DNA of 64,000 nt from Lentinus brumalis (GCA_001792895.1 MARA01000075.1:16331-80330); one strand, 5' to 3'; positions 23,948 through 35,741 are shown, numbered from the stretch's first letter. Program-made: numbers and translations. Notes: generated by a model from the sequence alone, not told the origin.

Positions 23948-25917
23948 CTAAGATCTAGTACGCCACATCTCGACCTTCTCCGCCAAGGGGATGTATTCGT
24001 CCTCTTCCGCCCCACTTTCAGGCTCGCTCGGCGGCTCTGGAACATATAGCTGATACCGTCCAGGTTCCGTCGTGCGGTCCTCGACGTACCGCCGCAAGAG
24101 GTCCTCCCTGTGTATGGGCCGCACCTCATACCCTTCAGAGCCTCTCCGGACGAACTCACGCGGCCGGCCTACGTGCTCGTATTCATCGTCGTCGTCAGAT
24201 CCGGAGTCCGGGGAATAGGTATCGTGGCTCTCCTGCCTGCCGTAGGCAGGGTGGTAAGGAGGCACGGCCGCGTACGGACCCTCGGCTGCCTTGGGCTGGG
24301 CAGACCGGCGCCGGCGGGTGCCGGTGGGCTGAAGCTCCGGGTTGAGCGTCTCATTCTCGTACGTCCAAGGCGAGGATGGTAGCTGGAATTGATGGTTTCT
24401 GTCTCCGTCGGGGTATATGTATGCGTCGGGGTCCTTGGGAGGCCACTCTTCGCCTGAATCTGGCGTGAAACGTGTCAGCACAGAGATAATAAGGGGAAAA
24501 GGTGCAAGAAGCGGCATGTAGAAGACGGCTAGGGAGAAGGCTAGGAAGACAAAAGACTGCATGAGTGCTTACTTCGTGACATTATCGTGAGGCTGCACAC
24601 CTGCGTCCCGGTGAACCCTCAGGTCTCTTCGTCATGGTTCGGGCAAATAGTCGCCGTCCACACCATACATGTCGTCTTCCCCGCCGTCGTTTCTCCGCAT
24701 CGCGAATTCGACCCACTTACCATCTCCTTCAGCGAGGGGATACTTCAGTCCATTGCCGGGGGGACAGTGGGACAGCACCACATGAGAGGATTGGGTCCGA
24801 GAACGGACTCGATGTTTCGTCGCACGCCCAAGTTATACGGGAACTTGACCTGTTGCACGAATGACGGTGGGCGAGGGTCACAAACACCAAGGACCAAGGA
24901 CATACCTCATGTATCCTGCCACGTCTGACAAGCGTTGCGACCTTGTCTTTCTCCCACCCTTCGATAGTCGTGCTGTTGCCCATCAGGGAATAGAAGTGGT
25001 AGAGACTAGCAGGCGCTGGTTAGTAGAGGAGGGCTGTTGAAATGATGTGTATGCTGACCTGAATATGCCGACGGAAAGCAATACAGGTATGCATGTAGCA
25101 AAGTTGAGCACGATAAATATCAGCTCGCGCCCACTGGGTTCATCCTGGGAGTCAACTTCAGCTGGAAATGTAAGTCGGTCGAACCGAGCTGACTTACCCA
25201 GTAAGTGGTGCTATTCATTACACGTTTGCTGAGCATGACGACATGATAGGTGCACGCTAAGTCCACATAGAATAGGAAGCGGATGAAGTGGCCGTAGTTG
25301 AAGTGGCCGACGCAGTTGTTGACCCATGGACAGTGATGGTCTAGAGAGCGAATTAAGAAGGTTCTTCTCTATGCTGCAAGCAAGAGTGCACGTACCCATG
25401 CGCAGTACACATCTATCATCAGTTGCATGAGCTACTCAACCTGCACCGTAAGGAGGAAGGGACATACCGCTTGCACTGCCTACAATGGTGTGCCCGAGGC
25501 GGCTTGTAGTTCTCGCAGGTCCGGCAATATCGCGGTCCTCTGGTCAACTTCTTAACTTCATAACCGTCGTCATCATTAACGTCCGGCCGCTGAGGGTCAA
25601 GGTTCACATAATGCTCCTGTGATTCCGAGCAATGCACGTACCCATGTGTACGGAACGCTTCCAGGGTCTGTAATCACACAAAGTCTATAATTCCATAGCA
25701 ACAAGCCCACCAGAATGCTACAGACACAGTCAGACAAAAAAGCCGCTCATAGCATGAACAGCGGCACTCACTTGAATGGTACGAGGAGCTCAAGCAGCTC
25801 AACAGAGAGTACCCGTCCATACCATGGCCATATTACGAATATTTGTGACGAATAGGCAATGAACGAGATGAGACACGTTGTAAAGAACACAAACAGCCGT
25901 CCAGTAAGTCGACCCAT
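23948..25917 (-). CDS. PFA4: Palmitoyltransferase PFA4-like, DHHC type (one apparent frameshift)
   Basis: Nine exons: 25772-25917, 25642-25717, 25468-25589, 25396-25412, 25198-25340, 25059-25144, 24906-25005, 24721-24849 and 23948-24453; 441 residues after one correction. The enzyme S-acylates cysteines of membrane proteins at the ER/Golgi. Visible features: two N-terminal membrane helices ([20 protein letters not shown]), [18 protein letters not shown], the Cys-rich domain [20 protein letters not shown], and the catalytic [20 protein letters not shown]. Two more helices follow ([19 protein letters not shown]), then [13 protein letters not shown] and an acidic, disordered tail. The DHHC motif is split by an intron between Met and Asp-His-His-Cys, with a 17-nt exon upstream. 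One base must be added to the run 24758-24763. The last intron, about 270 bp, is long and could hide another exon. Confidence 0.88.
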
Positions 25918-26063
25918 GCGAAACCAAGACCCAGCGAGTGAAGGGGAGAGCGAGACCAGTGCCGGAGGAGTCGTGTGTAAGCCCAGAGTGCTGCCCGAGA
26001 GACGCGCGCCTCTGCCGCCTGCATTTCCGTCCAGCACACCGAGGACGACGCTTCGACTTCTCC
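25918..26063. promoter_or_regulatory. Short bidirectional promoter
   Basis: Only 146 bp separate the ATG of PFA4 (minus) from that of the probable mitochondrial protein (plus). Both 5' ends must be served from this stretch. No TATA box seen. Confidence 0.55.
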
Positions 26064-26982
26064 ATGCTTTGCCGTCTCTCGTCGTCTCTGCCGTCTGCGA
26101 CGGCTTCTCTGGCAAGGAGCGCGACCTTGCACGTCCAGAGGGCACCGGCATGTATCCGGTTCAACTCCTCTGAGGTAGCTCAGTCCTCTGAGGTTGCCCA
26201 GTCCTCTGAGGTAGCCCAGTCCTCTGAGGTAGCCCAGTCCTCTGAGGTAGCTCAGTCCACGGAGTCTAGCGAGCCCAAGAAGCGCGGCGTTCCTCTTGCG
26301 CTGAACTTGGGAGATATCAACATTCGCAGTACGTGCATATCTCCTTCTGACCACGATTTGAGCTCACGCTATGCTAGGTCGTCGCCCGGATAACCAGACT
26401 CATGGTGGACAACGACGAGAGGGCGGGAACCCGCGCAGCCAGCAACACCAAAATACTGCTCCCCGTGACCGCCAGCCTCGTCCCTATGACCACCAGCCCG
26501 GTCGCGCTCCTGCAGAGCATTCCCAACAACGCCGCCCGCGAGATGGTCAGCGACATGCGCGCGCCCCGCGGGATGGGGACGCTCAAGACAGCAGAGGAGT
26601 TGCGAATAAGACCACGTCGCAAAAGCCAGCGGAGCGGTCGGCAGTAGTCATCCCCAAACCAGCAGAGATAGAATTGGGCAACCTTGACGCGCTGTTTGGT
26701 GCTCCCACATCCCCCTTGTCATCACAAGCCGTCTCTACGGCCCCCCGCAAGGACGTCACGCCGTCGCAGGCTCGCGTACAACTCCTCCTAGAGAAGACGG
26801 CCGGAGACTACTCTCGCTACGTCCCTCGATCATTCCCCACCACCGACGTCAGGAAACTCGGACCAGTCAAGCTTGGAGAGTTCGTGCTGTCGCGCAAGAG
26901 AGATGCCGGGTTGACTGCCCGCCAGAACGTCATGACTGTGATTGAGAAGTTCGCCGGCGGGAAGGGAGTGCGGGCGTCATAG
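26064..26982 (+). CDS. Probable mitochondrial protein of unknown function
   Basis: Two exons (26064-26328, 26378-26982) give 289 residues. The N-terminus [20 protein letters not shown], followed by Arg-rich sequence and RFNSSEV, looks like a mitochondrial targeting peptide with a cleavage region. Directly after it come five copies of the six-residue unit SSEVAQ encoded by an 18-bp tandem repeat. The middle is Gln/Arg/Pro-rich and disordered. The C-terminus is conserved-looking: [20 protein letters not shown], then [21 protein letters not shown] mitochondrial ribosome-associated or RNA-binding role would fit the basic composition but cannot be shown. The gene is head-to-head with PFA4. Confidence 0.65.
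26166..26255 (+). repeat. 18-bp coding minisatellite, five units
   Basis: Five consecutive 18-bp units (consensus TCCTCTGAGGTAGCCCAG) differing by one or two bases, in frame in the gene at 26064-26982 and encoding SSEVAQ each time. Length is a multiple of three per unit, so copy-number change would keep the frame. Confidence 0.9.
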
Positions 26983-27015
26983 ATGGTAGAGTACTATAGT
27001 GCTTTATATATGTCC

Positions 27016-28060
27016 TCAATACGATATGTCAATCACGTCCTTCTCGTCATACGTCGTCTTCCTGCGTTTGGCAGCGGGTCCAGCAATTACATCTCCTTGC
27101 CGAACTCCCCGCTGCTCGCCGCTGCGGCTGGGAGCACCCTGAGGCTTGGGCTCACAGAACATGTAGACGTCCGGTAACATCCCTGGTGCAGTTGCCGTTT
27201 GCGCCACACGTACGTTCTGTGCACGCGGGATCGTCGATGCGGTGCTTGCGGGAGCGTTGGGCTCTTGCAGGGATGCCAGGATTGATGTATAGTCTTCCTC
27301 GAGTACTGTTTGCAGCTCTGCTTCCTCCTGGCTGATCGCTTTCAGGAGTTCCAGCCCTATCAAACGATTGCGGGACCATTGCAACGCGTCTGCGATCCTT
27401 CCGTCTTTCCTGACCTAGTGATTAGTCAAAACCTCAACTCAGGGTACGCGTCATGATTCACTACTGACCTCCACTCCATGTGGTTCCCCGTTACCCCGAG
27501 ATTGGTGGGCCTTCCAGTCAGCAGCAAAGCGCGCATGTTTGCCCAAATGTGCAATGACGTGGTCTCGGTTCTGTTTACCTATGCGGCCCGTCCAGACTTC
27601 TTCGGAAGTATGCAGTAAAAAGTCACGAGCGGCCTTGCAGTGCTTGCAGGAGCATTTCCAATCCGCGAGGGCGGTGAGGGGCCGGAATGCCTCGTCTGTG
27701 GGACGCGGAACAATGACCTTCTCCGTCCAATGGCGCATGATGGCGCGGAGCGTCGGTGCGAAGTTGGGGGATTCGGCTGATAGCTTGTGTGTGGCGAGCG
27801 AGGAGCAGATGGAACGTAACAATATGGCCAGCTGAGTCTGCACATATGACTTGTCGAGTACCGGAGGATTGAGCAACGGTTGGAAGAGGAGGCTGCATGC
27901 TTCGGGCATGTCGAAGCTGACGGTATATGCTACGGCTTCCGTAGAGTTCAATGGCTGTTGTGTAGTCGCGAACCATTTTTTGAGAAGCGATAGCGTAACG
28001 GAGTCGGGGATAGGACCCGGTGAGATGTCGGGTGGATTGAAACGGATTGACGCGTAAGAT
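27016..28060 (-). pseudogene. 3' part of a large protein gene, truncated at its 5' side
   Basis: Two exons: one ending upstream in the TACG-rich tract and running to about 27470, another from about 27414 to 27016. The protein reads NPPDISPGPIPDSVTLSLLK, then SFDMPEACSLLFQPLL, then WKCSCKHCKAARDFLLHT with a CxCxxC motif, and ends with a basic tail (AAKRRKTTYDEKDVIDI). This resembles, from memory, the C-terminal half of large Agaricomycete proteins whose N-terminal half is a 2OG-Fe(II) oxygenase; no oxygenase motif is present here. The reading frame simply runs into the TACG-rich stretch at about 28060 without a start or splice site. It may be one half of a gene whose 5' half is at 30089-30898. 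Confidence 0.45.
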
Positions 28061-28330
28061 GCCGTACGAATATCGTACGTTACAAGATCATACGGATGTC
28101 CGGTCTATGTACGGATGAACCGTACGCTCCCGTAACCACAGGTCGGGACATTGTACGGGCCAGGCCGCCCGGTATGTAGACGATCGTATACCCTTGTATG
28201 GGACCGTAAACTATCGTACACGCGCGTTCGCCTGTCTGTCCGGGGGATCATACGGTATATTACGGGGCAGTACGGTATTTATACAGAATCGTACATGGAC
28301 TTTACGGCGTAATGGTATGAATCCGGGTCC
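28050..28330. repeat. TACG/CGTA-dense tract
   Basis: In about 280 bp the tetramers TACG and CGTA occur some twenty times, often as CGTACG, GTACGG or CCGTA, with irregular spacing. No unit length is fixed, so this is not a simple tandem repeat. No coding frame fits. It abuts the truncated end of the gene at 27016-28060. Confidence 0.65.
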
Positions 28331-28466
28331 TTTCGTACTGATGCGCTATGGACGGCCCACGCTGGAGCCATCTCACTAAGAGTCCTACGTGAGAATGCAA
28401 GTCAGTGGGGGCCCGCGGCACGAAATCCTGCAGTATGTACGCACCATGGCAAGAGGAAATGTACTT

Positions 28467-30057
28467 CTAGTCGACGCTGTCGGTCTCCGGGCGCATCTGC
28501 AATAGATATAGGTTAGCACACGCGGGGCAGGGCGAACAGAATACTAGATACACTTACCTTCTCCCACTGTCGACGGAGTTTCTGCGTGAGACAGTAAGGA
28601 CACGTTCGAGGTAGGAGGCGGGAACACGCACCTTCTTCATTGCGGCGGTGAGCGTAGAGTAGTGTTCTTCGAAGTCTTGCACAGAGCGCGATGTGTCTTC
28701 GGTATACCACTCGCGCGCGTAGTCCCACCTGTGGCGCGTGTGAGTGACCTTGGGCGTACATGCGCAAACCTCTCGAGGACGTACTTGTAACCTTGCATAT
28801 CCTCCAGGGGGGGCCACCCTGTGGCTTTGCGACTTTGGCTCTTGGGTGTCGGACGAGGCTTCCTAGGCGCGGCTGCAGTTGCGGCAGCTTCAGGAGCTGC
28901 GGCGGCGTCTGTTGAGGTGTTCGAGGCGGCCGCTGTCTCTGCTGAGGTGCTCGACGTGGCCGTTGGGTCGGCCGAGGGGCTCAACGTGGCCGGCGCTGTC
29001 ATCGACACGGCGCTGTGACCCTCCTTAGCAACGTCGATGGTGGTCTTGCAGGATGCGGCGGTCGACTCTGGCCCAGATGCTGCTCCAGGCGCGCCAGGTT
29101 GGGACGCAGAGGACGAGGGTGCAGGAGCAGACGATGCGGAAGACGAGGGGACAGCGGGAGACCGGGTGGTAGACGACGGAATGATAGATAGGGCGGGCTT
29201 CTTGGGCGGCAAGAACTTCATCAGCCTGTCGGGACGGCAAGTGAGCATAACAGCGCGCAGGAGATAGGGAGTACGGAGCGCATACGAGGTATCGGGGATC
29301 TTCATTGACGAGCACATTAGTTTGCATGTTAGTGCACAAGGCAGCGGACGTACATGGTATGACTTGGCGGGTGCCTTGCCCTTGCTCGCAGCCGACAGCG
29401 CGATGGAGTCTCCGGCGTCTGGGTTGTCTTTGACGACTTGCAAGGCCTTTGCAGTTTTTGAGGAGGGACCGGCGACAGGCGTAGACACTACCAGCGCGTT
29501 AGTGATAATCTTGTAATGTGAGTGGGTGTACGTACCACGCCGCGGCGGCTCAGCGCCCTGGCAGACACGCTTGGCCGGAGGTTTGATGTCATCGCCCTCT
29601 GTGGGACGCTTCTTGGAGAGCGAAGGCTCCTGCACCTTGCTCTTCTTCTTGGGCTTGCGAGGCTTGCACAGGTTAGCATCATACATCGACTCATCGCTCT
29701 CGGAGGCGCTGTCGTCCGCGCTCTCCGTGATGCCGTCGTCGCCACCGATGGTATATGCAGCTGCATCGAGATTGGCAGCCTTGATGCCGCCGTTCTTCTG
29801 GGACTTCTTGCGCTTCCGGGCGATGGTGTCGTACCATACTTGTGTCATCAGCAGGATGGCCTTGTAGTTATCAGCGCAGAGCTGGAACAGAGGGTACTTG
29901 CGGCGCAGTGCGGCGATCAGGATCGCACGAATACGAAACTCGACGAGGCGCCAGACGTCCGGGAGGGTGATGTTCAGAATGGAGCGGCTAGCACGTAACC
30001 CGTCAAGCAACAGGCGGAGTTGCCTGTCGTTGGCCTCAGCTTCGAATTTGGGGAATT
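28467..30057 (-). CDS. Hypothetical protein, 5' end unresolved
   Basis: Unknown protein with a clear exon structure from 30057 to 28467. The N-terminal visible part, FPKFEAEANDRQLRLLLDGL followed by SILNITLPDVWRLVEFRIRA and YPLFQLCADNYKAILLMTQV, is helical. A basic/acidic linker with a likely nuclear localisation signal (RKPKKKSKVQEPSLSKKRP) follows, then a long Ala/Ser/Thr/Pro low-complexity stretch. The C-terminus is conserved-looking: GWPPLEDMQGYKYVLERWDY, then DTSRSVQDFEEHYSTLTAAM, ending before 28467 after two small exons. The gene lies between two gene fragments of the same strand. The acceptor at 30058 implies at least one more upstream exon, which I could not join in phase. Function not inferable. 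Confidence 0.55.
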
Positions 30058-30088
30058 CTGCCAGTTAGAAGCATTAGCGACAGTCACA

Positions 30089-30898
30089 TTAGGCGGAAGC
30101 GGGCACGAACCGTGTATCGAGTAGGCTTGTTTGTTTACTCGCCGAGATGGCTTCCAACATCACGAGTACCATGTTTTCGGCCAGTTTGGGAACGTCTGGA
30201 GTCAAGGTATCTAACCAGTGCGAGACAGTTGTCTCAATAAGGGAAGATACCTCCGAGGCATAAGCATCGGACGCAGCCTCGGCGACGTCAGAGATGAGAG
30301 GAAAGAGGGTATACTCGGTATGCGAGCTGATTTCAGAGTTTGATAATCCAGCGAAGTCTTTGAGGCGGGGCCAGACGTCGCTCAGAAGGTCGTTACGTTT
30401 TGCAACCACACATCCCTTGATGTAGAGCTGCAGCAGCTCCAGGCGGTCCTCATTGTCAAGGACTTGCAGGCTGTTCAACAAAGGCCGGTAGTCGACCTTT
30501 GAGGACACCGTGGTGAGGAGCTCACCAATCATGCGCGTGCAAGCCCCAACGGTGACGCTGTTGCAGCGCTCCCCGCTTAGAAGCTCTACACATTTCACAA
30601 TGACTAGATCGCTGGCGGAAGATATGGTGTATGGCAATACTCTGAACGACAATATGAGCGAGGATTTGGGCGAGCAAAGCACGACGTCACTCACTTTCTC
30701 TCTGATTCCTCTGGATCACCGTGCTGCAAGACGAGCTCGACAAGTGCTTCGTATTCGACCTCTGCGGGTCCCTTCAGAGCCGTCCACAATCGACTTCACA
30801 AAAACGCCGCCAAGATAGGCCGGGCGTTTTTGCAAAGTCGCGCGACACGCCGTGTAGCGTCGACGCCTGCACGGATCGCCGTCGTATTTTGTACACAT
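30089..30898 (-). pseudogene. Gene fragment, possible 5' half of the gene at 27016-28060
   Basis: Two exons can be joined in phase: a short one containing RLWTALKGPAEVEYEALVEL and VLQHGDPEESERK, and a longer one beginning KVLPYTISSASDLVIVKCVE and running to 30089 through LQVLDNEDRLELLQLYIKG and helical sequence. It has no start codon that I can defend and no recognisable catalytic motif. In the Agaricomycete 2OG-oxygenase-like family that the 27-kb fragment resembles, a segment of this type precedes the C-terminal half. The two fragments could therefore be one gene split by the 2-kb segment at about 28060-30080. This is inference. Confidence 0.35.
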
Positions 30899-30915
30899 AT
30901 ACTTCCATGTCGTAG

Positions 30916-32579
30916 CTACCGAATGAATGTCGTCCTGCCGCGAACGGACGCGGTGCTCGACGTCGGTAGCGGATGCGCGTGGGCCGCGTGAGACGCCCGC
31001 CCGCCCGCCTGTGGCGGGCGGCGGCGGGCCAGCGCTTCTCCTGCCCGCAGGCGCATCATATCTATGACTTCCGCCCGCCTTCCGTCTTCCTCCCGGGCCT
31101 GGATCCCTCCCCGCCTATACCCCTCCCGCCCAGCGTCTCTGACCCACCTCCGAGCACTCCCGACCGTCGAGCGCGCTCGATGTCCCATCAACGCCCCGCC
31201 CAGCCCTCCTCGACCATCCCGCCGGCAACCTGCGCGACTATCCCGATCGTTCCGCCGGCAGCACACCTTTCCCCGCATCGTCCCCGCATACGTCATCGCG
31301 CGCAATCCACGCCCGAACGAGGCCATACTCACCTTTGACGAGCAGGGTCAGAGCCGGCCATGCATCCTCGACGACCAAGATGCAACCCAGGGTACAACCT
31401 GCAAACCCACCAATCAGAAGCGACGCACACGGCGTCTTAGTCCGACACGACAAGCGCACAGGGAACTTACGAGGGACTGACGGCAATCTGGCGGCGGGTG
31501 GCGGGCAGGGCCACGCGGAGAGGGCGGCAGGATTGCGGCCGTAGTAGACGTGCGACGATACAATACACGAACATACACCAGACGTGCTGTCGCCTACATA
31601 TGACGCAGGCCATGTCCTTCTGAATCAGCGTGAACACTCACCCGTTCGACGATGAAACCACACGCTGTTCTTGCGCAAGGCCAGCCGGCACCGCCAGAAC
31701 GCCGCGTCGAAAGCGAGCCTGTCGCGCATACCACCCCGCATTGGCATTCGGAGGGCTACGTCGCAAGGGGATGGGGCTGGGGCGCGTAGTGGTGGACGAG
31801 GACTAGAGGAAGGGAGGAGAAGATCCATGTGGGGCACAAGAGATGGAAAGCGGACTGTGGACGGCAGCACGCAATCCACGAGAGACCAATGTGTAATACA
31901 TTCACAATCAATGTCTTCACATCAGCACCGGCCGTTGTAACAAGAGCGCGCCAGGTTTGAGCGCATTCGTCTTCGCTCGTCGTCACCAGCCCACGAACCC
32001 ATGTATGCCCTCGACGTTCCCAGCACTAGTCCGCCCGCTTCTCGCCGCTGGTTCCTGCATGCCCTGGAAACGATCAGTCGGATGCGCGACCCAAGCAAGA
32101 CAATCCACTTCACCAACCGTCGGGGTTCACGGCGCTCCATGCATTGCAGCCCGCTTGGATGGTGCCGAACCACGCCCGCACCGCTAGACACAGTAAGACA
32201 GGCCCCGAGAGGATCAAGATCGACGTACCAGGGTATGTGTTATCCTCGTCACCGTCCTCCAGCACCCCCTTCAGCATTCCCTCCTGCTTCCAGCCCACCG
32301 CGGCGTTGCCTTGACCTTGGGGCAGGACGTGATCAGCTTGCCCCGCGTTGACGGTTCCATGATCTTCCGACGACGCAGACATGGCAGATGTAACCAGAGT
32401 TGAGTGTGGATGTGAAGATGCAGTAGAGAGTCGCGGCACAGAGTGAACGAGCGGCGACGAGCCTCGCGCTGTCCCCTGCAGGCGCTTACTCGCAACGCCA
32501 GCCACTCGTCCACTCGTTACCGCGACTACGCTGTATCCACTACCATCTCCTGTTCCCAGCCCCCCGACCTCGCTTTACG
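30916..32579. other. Gene-poor interval
   Basis: About 1.66 kb without a defensible gene. The first part (30960-31200) is very GC-rich and Pro/Arg-coding in several frames, with no motif. No terminal repeats or transposase sequence was recognised. It leads into the minisatellite that starts near 32580. Confidence 0.4.
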
Positions 32580-33660
32580 GTGCCAGACGGCGAAGACCCC
32601 GACCAGACGCGTCCAAAGACGCGTCTCGCTGCTCGTCACGTCCCGCGGACCCCCGGTGCTGCAAAGGCACGCGTTCTCCCGTAGCAGACCTCGAAGAACA
32701 CGACGAGACACCTCCCAGGACGCGTCTCGTCGCTGTCCCGACAGGCGTGCGCTCCTCGTGCTGCGAGAGCACGAAGACGGGCAGGCAGACGCGTCCAAGG
32801 ACCCGTCTCCCTGCTCGCTTCCTCACGCCTCCGTGCTGCTGTGCCACACCGCGAAGCGCGTCTCGTCGCTGTCCCGACCCGCCAACCCCCGGTGCTGCCA
32901 AAGCACGGAGACGTGCAGCGGGACGCGTCCAAAGACGCGTTTCTCTGCTCGCTTCCTCCCGCCTCCGTTCTGCCGTAGCAGACCGCCCAGAAGACGACGC
33001 GTCTCATCGCTGTGCCCACCCGCCAACCCCCGGTGCTGCGAAAGCCCGAAGGCCCCGTCTCGCTGCTCGTCTCCTCCGGCCTCCGTTCTGCGCTAGCAGA
33101 CCGCGAAGAACACGACGAGACGCCTCCCAGGATCCGTCTCGTCGTTGTCCCGACCCGCGTGCGCTCCTCGTGCAGCAAGAGCACGAAGACGGGCAGGGAG
33201 ACGCGTCTCGCTGCTCGCTGTCTCCCGCCTCCCCTCTGGCGTATCAGACCGCGCAAAACGACGGGTCTCGTCGCTCTCCCGACCCGCCAACCTCCGGTCC
33301 TGCGAGAGCCCGAAGACGTGCAGCGGCACGCGTCCAGAGACGCCGCTCCCTGCTCGCTACCTCGCGCCGAGCCCCGGTGCTGCAAGAGCACGAAGACCAG
33401 CAGCGAGACGTGTTCGCTGTGTCCCGCCTCCCCTGTGCCGTAGCAGACCGCGCAGAACCACGCGTCTCGTGGCTCTCCCGACCCGCCAACCCCCGGCCCT
33501 GGGAGAGCCCGAAGGCGTGCAGCGGGACGCGTCCAAAGACGCGGCTCCCTGCTCGCTACCTCCGGCGGACCCCCGGTGCTGCAAGACCACGAAGACTATC
33601 AGCGAGACGCGTCCAATGACCCATCTCGCTGCACGCTACGTCCCGCCTCACAACCATACG
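32580..33660. repeat. Degenerate minisatellite, about 1.1 kb
   Basis: Two alternating blocks of roughly 65-80 bp recur with substitutions and small deletions. One contains CCCGACCCGCCAACCCCCGG and GGTGCTGCGAAAGCACGAAG; the other contains GACGCGTCCAAAGACGCG, CTGCTCGCTTCCTCCCGCCT and GTAGCAGACCGCGAAGAACA. The composite unit is about 140 bp and is present about seven to eight times. The sequence stays open in several frames on both strands, which produces long but spurious reading frames. Confidence 0.85.
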
Positions 33661-35029
33661 CGTCCACGCATGCGTCTCCTCGCTAACTGGAGCCGCACTC
33701 CCCGTTGTCCGAGGCGACCCTGGACTGATCTCGTCGCTCTTGAACCCGACTTACTTTCCAGATTGACCGTCTTGCGCCAGGACACAGGACCGGCGCGCCG
33801 CCGTGGGTGCGTCTTTGGTGCCGGCCGTCCCGCGGCTACCATGAGTCCGTCGTCCCTCGGACCTATGTCGACGTATATTGTTCCTGTACCTGCATACGCA
33901 TGATTTGTCTGTCGTCTTTGAGGTCCTGTACGCACCTTAGAATGAACCGTATCATTCGGGGCGCCAAACCACGCGCATGGGACGAGACACCTGACTGTTT
34001 TTGTGGCGCCTGTGCCGCAATTATCGTCCAAGCACGCCCCTGCCACCAGCACTCCCGCTCTCCCCTGCACGATGGCCGACACTGTTAGTGTTCGCACGTA
34101 CGATTCCGATGTCCGCCCGCTCACCCGTGTTCGCAGGCCCGTTTCATCAACGCCATTCACTTCGGCCTACCGGCGAAGCCCGCATCCAACGCGTTCGCAT
34201 GCAATCCTTCGCCATGGGGCGCGGTCTCCAAATCCCCAACGTCGGCTCCGTCTTCTGTTCCCCCGCGCCCACCGACTACCTCCTCGTCCGGATGCAACGG
34301 TCCCAGAACACGTTCGTGGTCCACTTCCCCATCGAAGCTCGCGCGGATGCGCCCTACGCCGCCAACGCGTTAGTCTTCCGCGCGACGGCCGCTTTCGAGG
34401 GGTACACCAATTGCGCCATGCAAGATGCGACGCTCGCACGCCTCGCCGCTGGATTGTGAGTCCAGCTCCCTCCGTGAGTTCTTCACGCTCACTCTTTCGC
34501 CCCCAAGCGCCATGGCGACCTGTCGCAGCGAACCGCCGTCGCAGCGCAAGACCGACTTCGTCCTCGTCCACGAGCCGCGTAACCTCCGCGGTGACCAGTA
34601 GGGCCGTGGTCCCGCGCGTAAACGTAGTAGTCCTCCCTGCGAGTATTAGTTCATCCTCATGTACACGTCCTGTATCCCAAAATGTCATGCGAACCGGCGA
34701 CCGCCCTCCTGTGCGAAGCGCATCGTCCCGATGTGGACCCTCCTCCGCAACTTATCCGCGTCCGTCCCGCCCTCCAAAAAGCGGCCCTCCTCATGCCAGG
34801 TCTCACACTAGCATACTTAATGAGCACTCAGAGCCGTGCATTCCATAGCCAATCAGACTACATATCCAAAGTCAACCGTCACAGCCCGCGTACTAGTATC
34901 GTCCGCCACTGTTCCGTCTTCGTGCATCTATACACTAGTCTCGTCCTCCGAGTGGCGTGTCCCGGAAGGGCCTGCGACGGGCTCCGTGGGGGAGGACGCA
35001 ACGCGACGGCGGGCACCTGCGATGACAGG
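33661..35029. other. Interval with one possible coding exon
   Basis: Mostly unassigned. Between about 34150 and 34458 the plus strand reads like an exon (RVRMQSFAMGRGLQIPNVGS, then TDYLLVRMQRSQNTFVVHFP and EGYTNCAMQDATLARLAAGL) ending at a GTGAGT donor. I could not find its partners with confidence and assign no function. The remainder shows no gene or repeat. Confidence 0.3.
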
Positions 35030-35741
35030 TCAGCATAGGTTATCACCAAAGGCAAGGACTCTTACGCTTGGCACGGGCGGATGGCTGCGAGAGCGGGGCT
35101 CGGGAGACGACTCGGAGGACGCCTCCGAGGAGGCCTTGCGCTTCTTCTCCGCCAGCAGCTGGTCGACCTTTTGTTCGATCGCCCCCAGGCGCAAAAGCAC
35201 TCGCTGCAGCACGGTCGCATCAGCGGTCTCGCTCCCGTCGCCCACAGCGGCCTCACCGTCGGCCACACCCTTCTCCTTCTTCAGGGGCACATGCTCGCGC
35301 ATGTCCTCCGACTGCTCCGTCTTGCCGCCCCAAATCGCACCTTTCGGGAGCGCGATGAGGCCTTCCTCCGTGGCCATCGCATAGCGCTCGACATGAAGGG
35401 TGTGTTTCTTGAACTTCTGCCGCATCTCTGACATTGGTCGTTAGTCTACTCTCATCACTACCACGACGAATACTCACCCGTCTCCCACGAGCACTTCCTC
35501 TCCTCCCGGCAGTCCCAGCAACGCTCCGTGCTCAGGTTGGTTGCGCGACATACCCGCCCTTTCTCGCTGCACTGAACGCAGGATTTCGCCCGCACTTTAG
35601 ACATGTGCTTGAGGTACGCACTGTCGCCACGCTCGGGCGCATCATCGCCGGGACAATGCCAATGTGCACGCCCGCGTCTACGGCCTTGCGGAGGGCCTGC
35701 TCGAGGTTCGCCTGGTACGTCTTCTCCGGGGGCATGGACAT
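35030..35741 (-). CDS. Small zinc-cluster-like protein (one apparent frameshift)
   Basis: Two exons: 35741 to 35478 and 35427 to 35030. The N-terminus MSMPPEKTYQANLEQALRKA leads, after one added base in the run at 35650-35652, into VPGDDAPERGDSAYLKHMSK and then a cysteine cluster, CVQCSEKGRVCR, then CWDCREERKCSW, i.e. C-x2-C-x6-C-x9-C-x2-C-x5-C. This spacing is like a Zn2Cys6 DNA-binding cluster. A coiled-coil-like segment (VLQRVLLRLGAIEQKVDQLL) and a Ser/Glu-rich basic tail follow. If the frame correction is wrong, a 174-residue protein starts at 35604. The cluster resembles the one in the protein at 62882-63934. Confidence 0.6.

Noticed and set aside
32747..33903. Long Arg/Ser/Pro open frames on both strands
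   Set aside because: They follow the minisatellite and change amino-acid content with each repeat frame; there is no start context or domain.
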